Assembly (NCBI RefSeq): GCF_003337375.1
Contig: NZ_QPJD01000013.1
Location: 62,001-126,000, forward strand
DNA from: Paenibacillus prosopidis
GTDB taxonomy: Bacteria > Bacillota > Bacilli > Paenibacillales > Paenibacillaceae
DNA length: 64,000 bases
Direction: 5' to 3'
The notes under the pieces are model-generated. The model was not told where the DNA came from, made no database searches, and worked only from the letters and a program-made list of their open reading frames with translations. The translations under genes were made by a program, and so were the position numbers. Shown here one piece after another: positions 43,937-53,794 of the stretch; within the stretch, counting starts at the first letter, position 1; every line of letters starts with the position of its first letter.

Positions 43937-44781
43937 TGGCTCGTTCACGTAACGGACAATGGTGGATGCATCTTTTTTTACTGGCCTATGTCGTCGTATT
44001 GCTCTTTCCGCTAGTGTGGCTGCTCATGTCCTCATTCAAAACCAACCGGGAAATTACGGCGAACACGTGGGGATTGCCAACCAGCTTCAACTTCGATAAT
44101 TATATGGCGGCATGGGAGTCTGCGAACATCGGTAAATATGCGCTTAATAGCGCTTATGTAACGGTAGCCGCCTGCGTAATGACGCTGTTGTTTGCGGCAA
44201 TGACTTCATTTGCTATATCTCGTATGAAATATACGAAATTGAACAAAGCGATCTATCAATTCATTTTGCTGGGATTGATCGTTCCTCCCGGAGCGTTGTT
44301 CATTCCTCTGTACCGTCTGATTCAAGGAATTGAATTGTTCGGCCATCATCTTTACAATACGCATTGGTCACTCATTTTGGTATACTGCACTTATGCGCTG
44401 CCGATTACGGTGTTTATTATTTATGCATTCATGCTATCCATACCGAACGAGCTTGAGGAAGCGGGCATCATCGATGGACTTGGGGCTGCCGGCCTTTTCT
44501 TCCGTATCATCATTCCGATCTCGCTGCCGGCGCTCGTTACGGTATTTATATTGAACTTTATAGGAAATTGGAACGAATATATTTTATCCCAGCTTTTCAT
44601 TACATCGGAATCTCTCAAAACGCTGCCTACCGGCATGGCGACCTTCAACGACGGCTATCGCACCAACTTTGCGTCGCTGTCCGCTGCGGTCATCATCAGC
44701 ATCATTCCTGTCCTCGCTGTGTACGTGTTCCTGCAGCGTCAAATTATCGAAGGGATGACGGCGGGAAGCGTAAAAGGGTAA
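43936..44781 (+). CDS. Sugar ABC permease, MalG/LacG type
   Basis: 281 residues; ATG 43936, with GGAGGTG 8 bases before, overlapping the previous stop. Six membrane helices; EAA loop EEAGIIDGLGAAGLFFRIII; 'WNEYILSQLFI' and 'LPTGMATFNDGYRTNFASL' are characteristic. Partner of the permease at 43055. Confidence 0.93.
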   Translation: MARSRNGQWWMHLFLLAYVVVLLFPLVWLLMSSFKTNREITANTWGLPTSFNFDNYMAAWESANIGKYALNSAYVTVAACVMTLLFAAMTSFAISRMKYTKLNKAIYQFILLGLIVPPGALFIPLYRLIQGIELFGHHLYNTHWSLILVYCTYALPITVFIIYAFMLSIPNELEEAGIIDGLGAAGLFFRIIIPISLPALVTVFILNFIGNWNEYILSQLFITSESLKTLPTGMATFNDGYRTNFASLSAAVIISIIPVLAVYVFLQRQIIEGMTAGSVKG

Positions 44782-44846
44782 GTCGGCCTGCGGTCTGGAG
44801 AGATGGATATTACCGAGAAATATGATGCCGGAAGGGGAAGTATCCA

Positions 44847-46658
44847 TTGAACTTGAGACCGAAGCTGATGCTTGCCTTTATATTTCTCATCATTATTCCG
44901 ATGATTGGGTTAGGCATGGTCTCCTTTCTTCATTCAGAGACGCTGCTTGAGAAAAAATATAGCGAGCAGACGGAAATTACGCTCAAGGCCGTGGGGGGAA
45001 ACATCCGTTATTTCTTCCGCGAGCTGGATCAGCTTTCCGACGGCAATCTGACTAGTCCTGAGGTGCAGGACACGCTCAAATACAGCACGTATTCCGCCAG
45101 CGACGCAAGCACGCTAATTAAAATCAATCAAGCAGAGAAGAAAATGAACCGCATCTTATTTCAGCATCCCGCTGTAAGCTTCGTCGTGATGTACGCAAAG
45201 GACGGAACGATGTTCCGTACCTACCGCAACGATCCGACCACGTTCAAGCCAATCTCATTCGACCTGCTGCAGCATCACTCGCTATACAAAGAAGTGCTAA
45301 AGCTTGGAGGGCGTCCGCTTTGGATAGGACCATACGAGCAGCGTGAGCTGACGGGTGTTCAGCCGCCTCTCTTCACCCAAATCCGATTAGTGAAGGATAT
45401 CGAGACATTTAACGATTTGGGCGTAATGGTTACACAGTACAAGACAGAAGAAGTCTACAGCATGCTGAATGCGTTTCAAAATCCGAAAGCGGACGGCGAG
45501 GAAACCCGGTACGTAATCGTGAATAAATCGGGACTTATTTTATTAGACAGCCGCAAAGAAATTGAAGGGCAAAACATCAATGAGCATACCGATGCCCTTC
45601 CGCAGCAAACGGTCAATTATGCAAGCTCCCGGGAGAGGTTCGGCGAGACCGATAGCCTGGTTTCTTCTTATCAATTAGATCGGAACGGTTGGGTTCTTAT
45701 TTCCGTAAAGTCTTGGAATGCGCTGACGAACGAAAATGTCAGGTTTATGCAATGGATTGGCATGATTACCGTGCTTGGACTGCTTTCGGCGGTTCTGTTC
45801 AACGTCTTTTTTGTTAACCGCGTTGCCAGATCGATTATTAAAGTCGTCCGCAAAATGAAGCTGGTTGAGCAAGGACTGCTGGATATACGCGTAACTGCTC
45901 AAGGCAAGGATGAGACGGTGCTGCTGGCGAACAGCTTCAACAGCATGGTTGAGCGAATCGGCAGCTTGCTTAGTGAGGTGCGGGAGGAGCAGGCCCGCAA
46001 GCAGCATGCCGAAATGATGCTGATGCAGGCGCAGATCAAGCCGCATTTCCTGTTCAATACACTTGAGTCCATAAATGCGCTGGCTGCGCAAAATGAAGGC
46101 GCCAAAATTATGCTGATGGTTCGCAGATTAAGCAATTTGCTGCGAACGAGCATGCATCATTCAGAAGAAATTAGAATTAGCCAAGAGCTTGAACATGTGC
46201 GCAGTTATTTGGAAATTCAAAAGTACCGCTTCGAAGAGCTTTTTTCCTATGAATTGAATATTCCTGAAGAAGCGCTTGATTATACGATATTGAAGCTTAC
46301 GCTCCAGCCGCTCGTAGAAAACAGTATTCAGCATGGCTTTGACGGCTATGAGGATGGGCGAGGTATCATTTCGATAGATGTTTCAGTCCAGCTTCATCAG
46401 ATCGTAATTATGGTTCGAGACAATGGACTTGGTATAAGTACGGACGTGCTGCGTAAGCTTGCAGACGGATTAAACCCATCCAGCAAGCAGTCCAATGCGG
46501 CGGAGCTAGGGGAACGCAGAGGTCTTGGCTTACGAAATGTAGCAGATCGTCTGCGCATTCATTATGGGCCGGCTTTCGGCTTATGGATCTGCAGCCAAGA
46601 AGGAAACGGAACTGTCATTCGCTGTGTAATCCCGAAGAGCAGAGGTGATCAGCTATGA
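44847..46658 (+). CDS. YesM-like sensor histidine kinase
   Basis: 603 residues from TTG 44847 (AAGGGGAAG 8 bases before). Membrane helix 8-27, an extracellular sensor region to about 300, a second helix, HAMP, then the His_kinase domain 'QAQIKPHFLFNTLESINALA' (His about 399) and an HATPase with 'PLVENSIQHGFDG' and 'GLGLRNVADRLRIHYG'. It should sense a sugar, perhaps through the binding protein, and phosphorylate the regulator whose gene overlaps its own by 4 bases. Confidence 0.93.
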   Translation: MNLRPKLMLAFIFLIIIPMIGLGMVSFLHSETLLEKKYSEQTEITLKAVGGNIRYFFRELDQLSDGNLTSPEVQDTLKYSTYSASDASTLIKINQAEKKMNRILFQHPAVSFVVMYAKDGTMFRTYRNDPTTFKPISFDLLQHHSLYKEVLKLGGRPLWIGPYEQRELTGVQPPLFTQIRLVKDIETFNDLGVMVTQYKTEEVYSMLNAFQNPKADGEETRYVIVNKSGLILLDSRKEIEGQNINEHTDALPQQTVNYASSRERFGETDSLVSSYQLDRNGWVLISVKSWNALTNENVRFMQWIGMITVLGLLSAVLFNVFFVNRVARSIIKVVRKMKLVEQGLLDIRVTAQGKDETVLLANSFNSMVERIGSLLSEVREEQARKQHAEMMLMQAQIKPHFLFNTLESINALAAQNEGAKIMLMVRRLSNLLRTSMHHSEEIRISQELEHVRSYLEIQKYRFEELFSYELNIPEEALDYTILKLTLQPLVENSIQHGFDGYEDGRGIISIDVSVQLHQIVIMVRDNGLGISTDVLRKLADGLNPSSKQSNAAELGERRGLGLRNVADRLRIHYGPAFGLWICSQEGNGTVIRCVIPKSRGDQL

Positions 46659-48286
46659 AAGGCAAAGTCCTCCTAGTTGATGATGAAGCGCATATTACGA
46701 GAAACCTTGAAAAGGTCATTCCCTGGGAAATGCTTGGACTGACCGTGGCGGGTACTGCCAAAAACGGCGTAGAGGCGCTGGGACTTATGGAGCAGCAGTC
46801 AATCGATTTATTGCTCTGCGATATTCGGATGCCGGTGATGGACGGTCTTGAGCTAGTCCGTCACATACGCGAAAAAGGCATACCGTGCGACATTATTATG
46901 CTGTCAGGCTACCAGGATTTCGCCTATACGCGAACGGCTATTCAATTTGGCGTCAATGATTACGTGTTAAAGCCGATACCCTACGATGAGCTGACGGGTG
47001 TTATCGCCAGAATCATGTCCAGTCAGCGCAGCAAGCAAAAGCAATTGCAGGAAGAGAAGCAGAAGCTTGGGCGAATGATTGACCTCGCGAACGAGAAAAT
47101 TTTGTATGACATTATTATGGACTACACGGATGTGACGGCGGATCATTGGCTGTTGACTGGTGACGAGCAGCAGCAGTTCGTTTTAATCGTGCTTGATCTC
47201 GATGTCGGCTCGGAGAAAACGAAGGATTGGCGCGATTGGTCAGACAAGGAGCGGAAGCTATGGAACTTTGCGGTTTGCAACGTTCTGCGTGAGAAGCTGC
47301 GGCAAAACGGCCTTCCCCATGCGGTTATCCAAATTCGTGACGGTGAATGGTGCGTACTTATCGAAACGGATAAGACCGGTACATTCGATTTGTCTCTCAT
47401 TAAAGCCTGGGCGGAAATGCTGCTGACTGTGGTCAATAATCATGTGAAGCTATCGTTGTTTGCAGGCATATATCGGGAGTTTGCAACAGTTGCTGATTTG
47501 TCGGGTGCTTATAAGCTTGTACAGCAGGGTATGCAGCTAACACCTGTTCATGATGTTATTGCCTTGTATCCATCCGATCGATTGAAATCGACGGAAGCGG
47601 ATCAGGCGTTCTGGAATACGGCGGAAAAAATGCTCGGCGCAGTCAAGCGCGGCGATCATGCCGCGGTGGACAGCGGGCTTCAAAGCATTACGGAGCAATT
47701 GCAGCAAATGAATGAGCCGTCGTTTAGCAGGACCAAGCCGCTGCTGCATTACTTCGTCCTGCATCTCATGCGCGAGATGAAGGAGATGGGGGTACTCACC
47801 CGCGAGCAGGAGGATATGCTGTGGAGGAGATGGGACCGGCGCTTCGGAATCAAGGATTTGCTGTCCATCATCCGTCAGGTAACATACGCAGTTTCGGAGA
47901 TATCAATGGATAAGAAGAAGCAGTCGGAACGGTCGATGGCGGAGACTAAGGCTTTTTTGGACCGCAACCTTTACCGTGATCTCAGCGTGGAGGAGACGGC
48001 GACGCATGCTGGTTTAAGCCCCTCCTATTTCAGCCTCTTATTTAAGCAATCATTTGGTGAAACGTTCATTGAATATTTAACCCGGCAACGGATGGAGAAA
48101 GCGAAGACGATGCTTGCGGATACGCTGAAGAGCGTAGCGCAAATCGCCAAGGAAGTCGGGTATGCGGAACGGCGTTATTTTACAAAGGTCTTTATGAAAT
48201 ATACAGGGGAAAATCCGACTGACTACCGAAGCAAACGGCAGAACGGCGCGCAAAATGGCGAGGATTTGATTGAACCGTTCCAATAA
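46655..48286 (+). CDS. YesN-like response regulator with AraC-type DNA-binding domain
   Basis: 543 residues; ATG 46655 inside the kinase stop. Receiver domain 1-120 with 'VLLVDDEAHITRNL', phosphorylated Asp in LLLCDIRMPVMDGLE (about 55) and 'VLKPIPYDEL'; a middle region; C-terminal AraC helix-turn-helix pair ('SVEETATHAGLSPSYFSLLF', 'VAQIAKEVGYAERRYFTKVF'). It likely activates the upstream importer operon. Confidence 0.93.
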   Translation: MKGKVLLVDDEAHITRNLEKVIPWEMLGLTVAGTAKNGVEALGLMEQQSIDLLLCDIRMPVMDGLELVRHIREKGIPCDIIMLSGYQDFAYTRTAIQFGVNDYVLKPIPYDELTGVIARIMSSQRSKQKQLQEEKQKLGRMIDLANEKILYDIIMDYTDVTADHWLLTGDEQQQFVLIVLDLDVGSEKTKDWRDWSDKERKLWNFAVCNVLREKLRQNGLPHAVIQIRDGEWCVLIETDKTGTFDLSLIKAWAEMLLTVVNNHVKLSLFAGIYREFATVADLSGAYKLVQQGMQLTPVHDVIALYPSDRLKSTEADQAFWNTAEKMLGAVKRGDHAAVDSGLQSITEQLQQMNEPSFSRTKPLLHYFVLHLMREMKEMGVLTREQEDMLWRRWDRRFGIKDLLSIIRQVTYAVSEISMDKKKQSERSMAETKAFLDRNLYRDLSVEETATHAGLSPSYFSLLFKQSFGETFIEYLTRQRMEKAKTMLADTLKSVAQIAKEVGYAERRYFTKVFMKYTGENPTDYRSKRQNGAQNGEDLIEPFQ

Positions 48287-48371
48287 CGGTTGATTGGGAC
48301 GCCGTCAGGCAAGCTGCTCTCGAAATTTCGGCCACCTACCCATTTGGCTGGAACACAGCTGCATCGATTAG

Positions 48372-48968
48372 CTAGGAAAGCTCGTCTAGCGTCATGCCGA
48401 GGCTGGGAGCCAGATGAGCGAGGAACCATTCCACCTCCTGCATGTTCAACTTGGCGAGTGCCAGCTCTGTCTGGCCTTTGGCAACGAGAAATTCACGGTT
48501 GCCGGCGGAGAGCTCGGACAAGCATTTTAAATAAGCGTCAAGCAAATCAGCTGCCTTCACGATGTGATGCAGCTGTTTGTCATGTCCGTCATCCGTGTCT
48601 GACTGCTTGCCGAGAAGAGATCCATAGGCAGGCTGGAGCGGGGAAGGAACCATGCCAAGCAGCCGTTCGGCGGCCATTGCTTCGATTTCACGGAAGCTGG
48701 CGAGCATTTTCGGATTGTGATGCTTGACCGGCGTCGGAATATCTCCTGTAAATACTTCGGTCGCATCATGAAACAGCGCTATTGTGACCGCCCGGTCGGC
48801 GTTGTACGATTTGCCGTAAATACGATTGCCTATTTCACAGAGCATGTGCGCAAGAAGCGCGACATGAAACGTATGCTCCGCCACATTTTCCTTTGTCGTA
48901 TTGCGCATCAGGCTCCATCGTTCAATATATTTCAACCTGTACATATAAGCAAAAAAATGACTGTCCAT
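48372..48968 (-). CDS. yfbR: 5'-deoxynucleotidase, YfbR-like HD hydrolase
   Basis: 198 residues; ATG 48968 with AAAGGAG 12 bases before. It removes phosphate from dNMPs. HD-domain ligands: 'ENVAEHTFHVALLAHML' (first His), 'VTIALFHDATEVFTGDIPTP' (HD pair) and 'VKAADLLDAYLKC' (last Asp). The 'MRNTTKENVAEH' start of the domain is the YfbR form. A single gene on the minus strand. Confidence 0.9.
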   Translation of the reverse strand: MDSHFFAYMYRLKYIERWSLMRNTTKENVAEHTFHVALLAHMLCEIGNRIYGKSYNADRAVTIALFHDATEVFTGDIPTPVKHHNPKMLASFREIEAMAAERLLGMVPSPLQPAYGSLLGKQSDTDDGHDKQLHHIVKAADLLDAYLKCLSELSAGNREFLVAKGQTELALAKLNMQEVEWFLAHLAPSLGMTLDELS

Positions 48969-49092
48969 TTGGTAAATCGGCTCCTTTTACGAAAACGGTT
49001 TTTAAACGGATAACGTATATCAGAAGGGCTGTCTATGCTATTATAAAGCTTATGTATTCATACGACTAGACGATGTAAATGAGGGAAACGTC

Positions 49093-50070
49093 ATGCGTGA
49101 GATGGGATTAGCCTTTAACCGGTATTTTGAACGATGGATGTTTGTTATTATACCGGGCTCATTGGTGCTCGGTTTTCTATTTGCTTCACAGCTTAACCCG
49201 TTCATTCAAGCGGTGCCTTATTTGTTTGCTTATGTGACATTAACGATGGCGATCGGCTGCGGCTTGGGCCAATTACGGGAGGTGCTGCGGCGACCCGGTA
49301 TCATGGGGCTAACGTTTGTCATTGCGCATGTCGTGTCCCCGCTTGTCGCGTACGGCATTGGATCGTTCGTTTTTGGAGCAGAATCACCTTACGTCGTGGG
49401 ACTTGTTCTATTTACGATTATTCCGATAGGGGTTTCTACGGTGCTCTGGGTAGGGATGTCAGGCGGAAGTGTACCGCTTATGCTTGCGATGGTCGTACTC
49501 GATTCGGCGCTTAGTCCGCTTGTCGTGCCGGCAGGCATACATTTGTTTTTTGACTCGGCGGTTGATGTACAGGCTGGACCGCTCATTGTTGATCTCCTTA
49601 TCATTATCGTGCTTCCAACGATTATCGGGGTTGCTCTTCACCAGTTTAGCCGGGGACGCATCCAAGGTGTCGTTCAGCCATTTACGGCGCCAGTCTCGAA
49701 GTTTTGCTTCGTTGCGGTCGTTTCGCTTAATGCATCGGCCATCGCACCTCATCTTAATCAGTTGAAAGAAGATATGCTGCTGCTTGTACCGCTCGTTATC
49801 GTATTGGTAGGTTTATGCTATGCATTTGGTTATATCGGCACGGCTCAGCTGCACAATCGAGAGCAGCAGGTGACGGTTTCTTATGCAACCGGCATGCGCA
49901 ACATTTCGCTTGGCATCGTGCTGGCGCTTGGTTATTTCAGTCCGCTTGCGGCGGTACCGGTTGTATTGTCTATTCTCATTCAGCAGCCGCTGGCGACGGT
50001 CCATCATTACGTTTTACAAAAACTTAACAAAAACAAAGCTGGCGAAACCGCAATGCCGCATGTACGATAA
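49093..50070 (+). CDS. BASS-family (bile acid:sodium symporter-like) transporter
   Basis: 325 residues, ATG 49093 behind GAGGGAAA. About ten membrane helices; 'TIIPIGVSTVLWVGMSGGSV' , 'VVLDSALSPLVVPAG' and 'ATGMRNISLGIVLALGYFSP' match the crossing helices of the BASS fold. Substrate unknown; members move organic anions or pantoate-like acids with sodium. Confidence 0.88.
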   Translation: MREMGLAFNRYFERWMFVIIPGSLVLGFLFASQLNPFIQAVPYLFAYVTLTMAIGCGLGQLREVLRRPGIMGLTFVIAHVVSPLVAYGIGSFVFGAESPYVVGLVLFTIIPIGVSTVLWVGMSGGSVPLMLAMVVLDSALSPLVVPAGIHLFFDSAVDVQAGPLIVDLLIIIVLPTIIGVALHQFSRGRIQGVVQPFTAPVSKFCFVAVVSLNASAIAPHLNQLKEDMLLLVPLVIVLVGLCYAFGYIGTAQLHNREQQVTVSYATGMRNISLGIVLALGYFSPLAAVPVVLSILIQQPLATVHHYVLQKLNKNKAGETAMPHVR

Positions 50071-50093
50071 ACGTTGAATGATTTAAGCATCAG

Positions 50094-50107
50094 ACGTAAG
50101 CTTACGT
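50094..50107. promoter_or_regulatory. Perfect 14-bp palindrome before phoR
   Basis: ACGTAAGCTTACGT, between the transporter stop and the phoR start. It could be an operator or a short stem that ends the transporter transcript (GAGTTTTGTTT follows). Confidence 0.45.
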
Positions 50108-50146
50108 AACGAGTTTTGTTTAAATATAAAAATTGGAGTGAACCGG

Positions 50147-51922
50147 ATGAACAGCTTTCGCACAAGGCTCACGCTCATTATGATTGCAATGATAGCCCTA
50201 TCGGTAAGCACGGCGGGCTTATTCATGGCAAAAACATTTAAGGAGAACCACATTGATGCGCTTGAAGACAACATGGTTCGCGAGATGCAAATCATCTCGG
50301 CGAGGATGGAATGGAAGGCGGGCGAATTGTCTTCCCTGTATGATCACTATACGAACGAAGCGAAGGAGCTAAAGCGTTATACAGGTGCCCGGGTGACCTT
50401 CATTCGAAATGACGGCGTCGTGCTGGGAGACTCCGACTGGGACCCTTCGCAGATGGACAACCATCTTGACCGCGCAGAAGTGAAGGAAGCATTGGAGATT
50501 GGAACGGGCAGAGCGATTCGTGAAAGCGACACCGCGAACCAAAATATGATATATGTAGCGATTCCTGTCGAAATTATTCCAGATCAAACGCCAAATATTA
50601 TACGGCTTGCCATGAGCTTGAATGAAGTTGACCAAAGCATTCGTAATTTAACGATGGTGCTGGTCCTTGGTTTGTTGGCACTCTTCCTTGTTGCAGCCAT
50701 AATCAGCTACCGAATTGCGCTAAGCATGACGCTCCCGCTGGAGCAAATTACGAAGGTTGCAAAGCGGATTAAAAATATGGATTACCGCGCGCGGGTGAAG
50801 GTTACGAAGCAGGATGAGATCGGAGAGCTCGGCAATGCCATTAATGCGATGGCAGATAGCCTGCAGGTTCAGATGACACGCATCCAGCAAAATGAAAATC
50901 AGCTGGAAAGCGTTCTGGACAATATGATTAACGGTATCGTCATGATCGATAAAAACGGAAAAATCGTACTGATGAACAGACGTGCGGAGGAAGTGCTCGG
51001 CTTCTCGGCGCGCGAGCTTGTCGGCCGCCACTTTGCCGAGGCGAAGCAGCAGTACGAGCTGTCGCAAATGATTCAGGAAGGCTTAAAAAATAAGGAGCAT
51101 TTGCGCGAAGAGATTACGTTTTATTTTCCGGAAGAAAGGCTGCTTGAGCTTAATTTGGTGCCTATTCATCCGGATGGCAACGAGTTTTCCGGCGTGCTGC
51201 TTGTGCTTCAGGACGTTTCAGCCATTCGAAGGCTGGAGCGGATGCGAAGCGAATTCGTCGCTAACGTCTCTCATGAGCTGAAGACGCCGATAACTGCGGT
51301 GAAGGGATTCGCGGAGACGCTGCTTGGCGGTGCCGTTAACGATGAAGAAACGGCGCGCTCGTTTTTGCAAATTATTTACGACGAGAGCGATCGGCTCAAC
51401 CGGTTGATCGGTGATATTTTGGAGCTGTCCAAAATCGAGTCGCGCCGTGTGCCGCTCTCATTTTCCCCCGTGGAGGTTGACTCATTTATATCCAAATCGG
51501 TTAAATTAATGGAATCGGAGGCTTCCCGCAAAAACATTGAGCTCAGCATGAATATAGAGCAGGGTTTGTATGTTGAGGCGGATGAGGACCGACTGCGCCA
51601 AATCGTCATGAATTTGCTCTCAAACGGCATCAATTATACGCCGGATGGCGGACGGGTGTCGGTTAAGGTCGAGGGTGTCGGCGATGATCACATTCGTATA
51701 TCGATCAGCGATTCCGGCATCGGAATTCCGAAGAAGGATTTGCCGCGGATTTTTGAGCGTTTTTATCGCGTGGACAAAGCACGGTCACGCAGCTCAGGCG
51801 GTACGGGACTTGGCCTGTCGATCGTGAAGCATCTGGTGGAGCTGCATAAAGGGACGATTTCGGTAACGAGCTCTCTAGGAGTCGGTTCGACGTTCATTAT
51901 TGAGCTGCCGGTGCTGCAATAG
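50147..51922 (+). CDS. phoR: PhoR-type phosphate sensor kinase
   Basis: 591 residues; ATG 50147 with TTGGAG before it (the GTG at 50138 is inside the RBS). Two membrane helices enclose an extracellular domain with 'GARVTFIRNDGVVLGDSDWD' and 'NMIYVAIPVEI', as in Bacillus PhoR/WalK; then HAMP, PAS ('LDNMINGIVMIDKNGKIVLM'), HisKA with VANVSHELKTPITAVKGFAE (His about 376) and HATPase ('NLLSNGINYTPDGGRVSV', 'GGTGLGLSIVKHLVEL'). The regulator follows, and pst genes lie 9 kb downstream, so a role in phosphate starvation is likely. WalK is an alternative. Confidence 0.82.
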   Translation: MNSFRTRLTLIMIAMIALSVSTAGLFMAKTFKENHIDALEDNMVREMQIISARMEWKAGELSSLYDHYTNEAKELKRYTGARVTFIRNDGVVLGDSDWDPSQMDNHLDRAEVKEALEIGTGRAIRESDTANQNMIYVAIPVEIIPDQTPNIIRLAMSLNEVDQSIRNLTMVLVLGLLALFLVAAIISYRIALSMTLPLEQITKVAKRIKNMDYRARVKVTKQDEIGELGNAINAMADSLQVQMTRIQQNENQLESVLDNMINGIVMIDKNGKIVLMNRRAEEVLGFSARELVGRHFAEAKQQYELSQMIQEGLKNKEHLREEITFYFPEERLLELNLVPIHPDGNEFSGVLLVLQDVSAIRRLERMRSEFVANVSHELKTPITAVKGFAETLLGGAVNDEETARSFLQIIYDESDRLNRLIGDILELSKIESRRVPLSFSPVEVDSFISKSVKLMESEASRKNIELSMNIEQGLYVEADEDRLRQIVMNLLSNGINYTPDGGRVSVKVEGVGDDHIRISISDSGIGIPKKDLPRIFERFYRVDKARSRSSGGTGLGLSIVKHLVELHKGTISVTSSLGVGSTFIIELPVLQ

Positions 51923-52028
51923 AAAAAGATTTACCTATTCTTCATGAAACCATGATAAAATAAGGTGGAAAATGTTTAAATATGCGAAAGCGGCACTTGA
52001 GGTGCCATTCGCCAAGTTGGAGGTCACC

Positions 52029-52751
52029 ATGTCGCATAAAGTGCTCGTAATTGAAGACGAACCGACATTAGCGCGACTTTTGTCGTACAATTTGACGCAA
52101 GAGGGATACGAAACGACCGTTATCGATCATGGCGGAGAAGGCTTGCAAACCGCCTTGCAGCGCAGCTTTGATTTGGTTATCCTTGACATCATGCTGCCTG
52201 GCATGAACGGCTTTGAAATTTTAAATCGGCTCCGCCAAAACGGCGTGCGAACGCCGGTCATTATTTTGACGGCACGCAATGCGGAGGAAGAGGTCGTTCA
52301 AGGACTGAAGCACGGAGCCGATGACTATATTACGAAGCCGTTTGGCGTTGCCGAGCTGCTAGCGCGCGTATCGGCAGTGCTGCGGCGGACGCAGCTTGAC
52401 GACAGCAAGCCGGTCGAAACAACGGAAAAGGTCATTACGGCGGGAGAATTGTCGATTTATCCGGAGAAGTACGAGGTTATATTGAACAGCGAGACCATTC
52501 CTTTGCGTCCGAAGGAATTCGAGGTTCTGCTCTATTTGGTTCAGCGCCCGGGCATGGTTATTACACGTGATGACCTGATGAACGTTGTATGGGGCTTCGA
52601 TTATATCGGCGGTCAGCGAACCGTTGACGTTCATGTTAGCTCGCTGCGGAAAAAGCTTGAGCTTGGACAACAATCGGTTCAAATTGAATCCATTCGCGGC
52701 GTGGGCTACAAGCTCGTTATGCCAAAAAAGCTCGTTACCCCGAAACTATAG
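52029..52751 (+). CDS. phoP: PhoP-type response regulator (OmpR family)
   Basis: 240 residues; start ATG 52029 behind GGAGGTC (an upstream ATG 51972 has no site). Receiver with 'KVLVIEDEPTLARLLSYNL', Asp in LVILDIMLPGMNGFE (about 52) and 'DDYITKPFGVAELLARV'; winged helix with 'LRPKEFEVLLYLVQRPGMVI' and 'DVHVSSLRKKL'. Kinase before regulator is the reverse of the Bacillus phoPR order. A PhoP box precedes pstS at 61237. Confidence 0.82.
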   Translation: MSHKVLVIEDEPTLARLLSYNLTQEGYETTVIDHGGEGLQTALQRSFDLVILDIMLPGMNGFEILNRLRQNGVRTPVIILTARNAEEEVVQGLKHGADDYITKPFGVAELLARVSAVLRRTQLDDSKPVETTEKVITAGELSIYPEKYEVILNSETIPLRPKEFEVLLYLVQRPGMVITRDDLMNVVWGFDYIGGQRTVDVHVSSLRKKLELGQQSVQIESIRGVGYKLVMPKKLVTPKL

Positions 52752-52769
52752 GGCAGACGAGCTTTTTTT
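52724..52769. terminator. Bidirectional terminator between phoP and the AraC gene
   Basis: AAAAAAGCTCGT (52724-52735) and ACGAGCTTTTTT (52757-52768) flank a loop that includes the last codons of phoP. A runs on the left and T runs on the right let it stop both convergent genes. Confidence 0.85.
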
Positions 52770-52774
52770 CATGA

Positions 52775-53641
52775 CTATTGCCGATTCCATACAAGCATTT
52801 TGCGTTGAAATTGCTTTGGAGAGCAATCATTGTATTTTTTGAACATTTTATAGAAATGGGCCATATTTGGCATGCCGATCCGTTCGCCAACCTCCGAAAT
52901 GCTTAAATCCTTCGTAAGCAGTATCCGTTCCGCCCACTTCACCTTGCGGTAATTCACATATTCTGTAAACGATAAACCTATCGTCTTTTTGAAATATTTG
53001 ACGAAATAATAATAGCTCATATTCGCTATTTTACAAACCTCTTCGACTTGAATACGATCTGTTAAATGATTTTCCACGTAATCGAGAACCGGCTTCAGGC
53101 GAACGCGGTCGAAATTGTCCTGCTCGATCAGCACCTTGCGGCTGTCGTTGCGCAGCAGCAGCAGCAAAATTTGTTTAATAAGGACGCTGACCGCCAGCTC
53201 GTAGCCTGTCTCTTTGCGCGTAGCTTCATTGAGTATTTGCCGGATGCAGGAGACTGCTTGCTGTTTAACAATGCTGTTTTCCGCGAAAATGTAGTTCGCT
53301 TTGCTCAGAGGCATTTGGGTTTCCGAAAAATAACGCATATAAGGAATGGTGCTCTGGTCGAAAAATTGCTCCAAATCAAACTGCAGAACAATATAATCAA
53401 GCAAGCTTGAGCTGCGGTCGCGGTGCAGCTCCGATGCGCCAATTAAAATGACATCGCCGGCGGTGAGATGGAAGCTCTCCTCGGCTACGTACACGTCCAA
53501 ATGGCCTTCTAATATGAGAAGCAGCTCGAGCTGCTTGTGGTAATGCCAGTTTGTAAAACTATCATCATTGCGCATCGTCTGAAAAATTCGCAGCGACAAT
53601 AATGGGTTCTCGTATGCGACCTTTTCATTAAAGGCTTCCAA
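52775..53641 (-). CDS. AraC-family regulator with cupin sensor domain
   Basis: 288 residues from TTG 53641 (AAGGGGGAAG 6 bases before). The frame reaches a GTG at 53662 that has a poorer site. N-terminal cupin ('FTNWHYHKQLELLLILEGHL', 'FHLTAGDVILIGASELHRD'), then a helical linker and two helix-turn-helix units ('QVEEVCKIANMSYYYFVKYF', 'ISEVGERIGMPNMAHFYKMF'). Probably a sugar-responsive regulator; target not apparent. Convergent with phoP. Confidence 0.88.
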   Translation of the reverse strand: MEAFNEKVAYENPLLSLRIFQTMRNDDSFTNWHYHKQLELLLILEGHLDVYVAEESFHLTAGDVILIGASELHRDRSSSLLDYIVLQFDLEQFFDQSTIPYMRYFSETQMPLSKANYIFAENSIVKQQAVSCIRQILNEATRKETGYELAVSVLIKQILLLLLRNDSRKVLIEQDNFDRVRLKPVLDYVENHLTDRIQVEEVCKIANMSYYYFVKYFKKTIGLSFTEYVNYRKVKWAERILLTKDLSISEVGERIGMPNMAHFYKMFKKYNDCSPKQFQRKMLVWNRQ

Positions 53642-53794
53642 TGACTGCTTCCCCCTTGGCACTTCATGACAATACCTTTATTGTAGTGAAAGCGCCCGAT
53701 AATGGCAACAAGGGATGCAATATTGCACGTTTATCGCTAAAATAGATAGCATAGAATTTGACTCGGAGCAGAGGAGCTGGACAATATACTGCTA

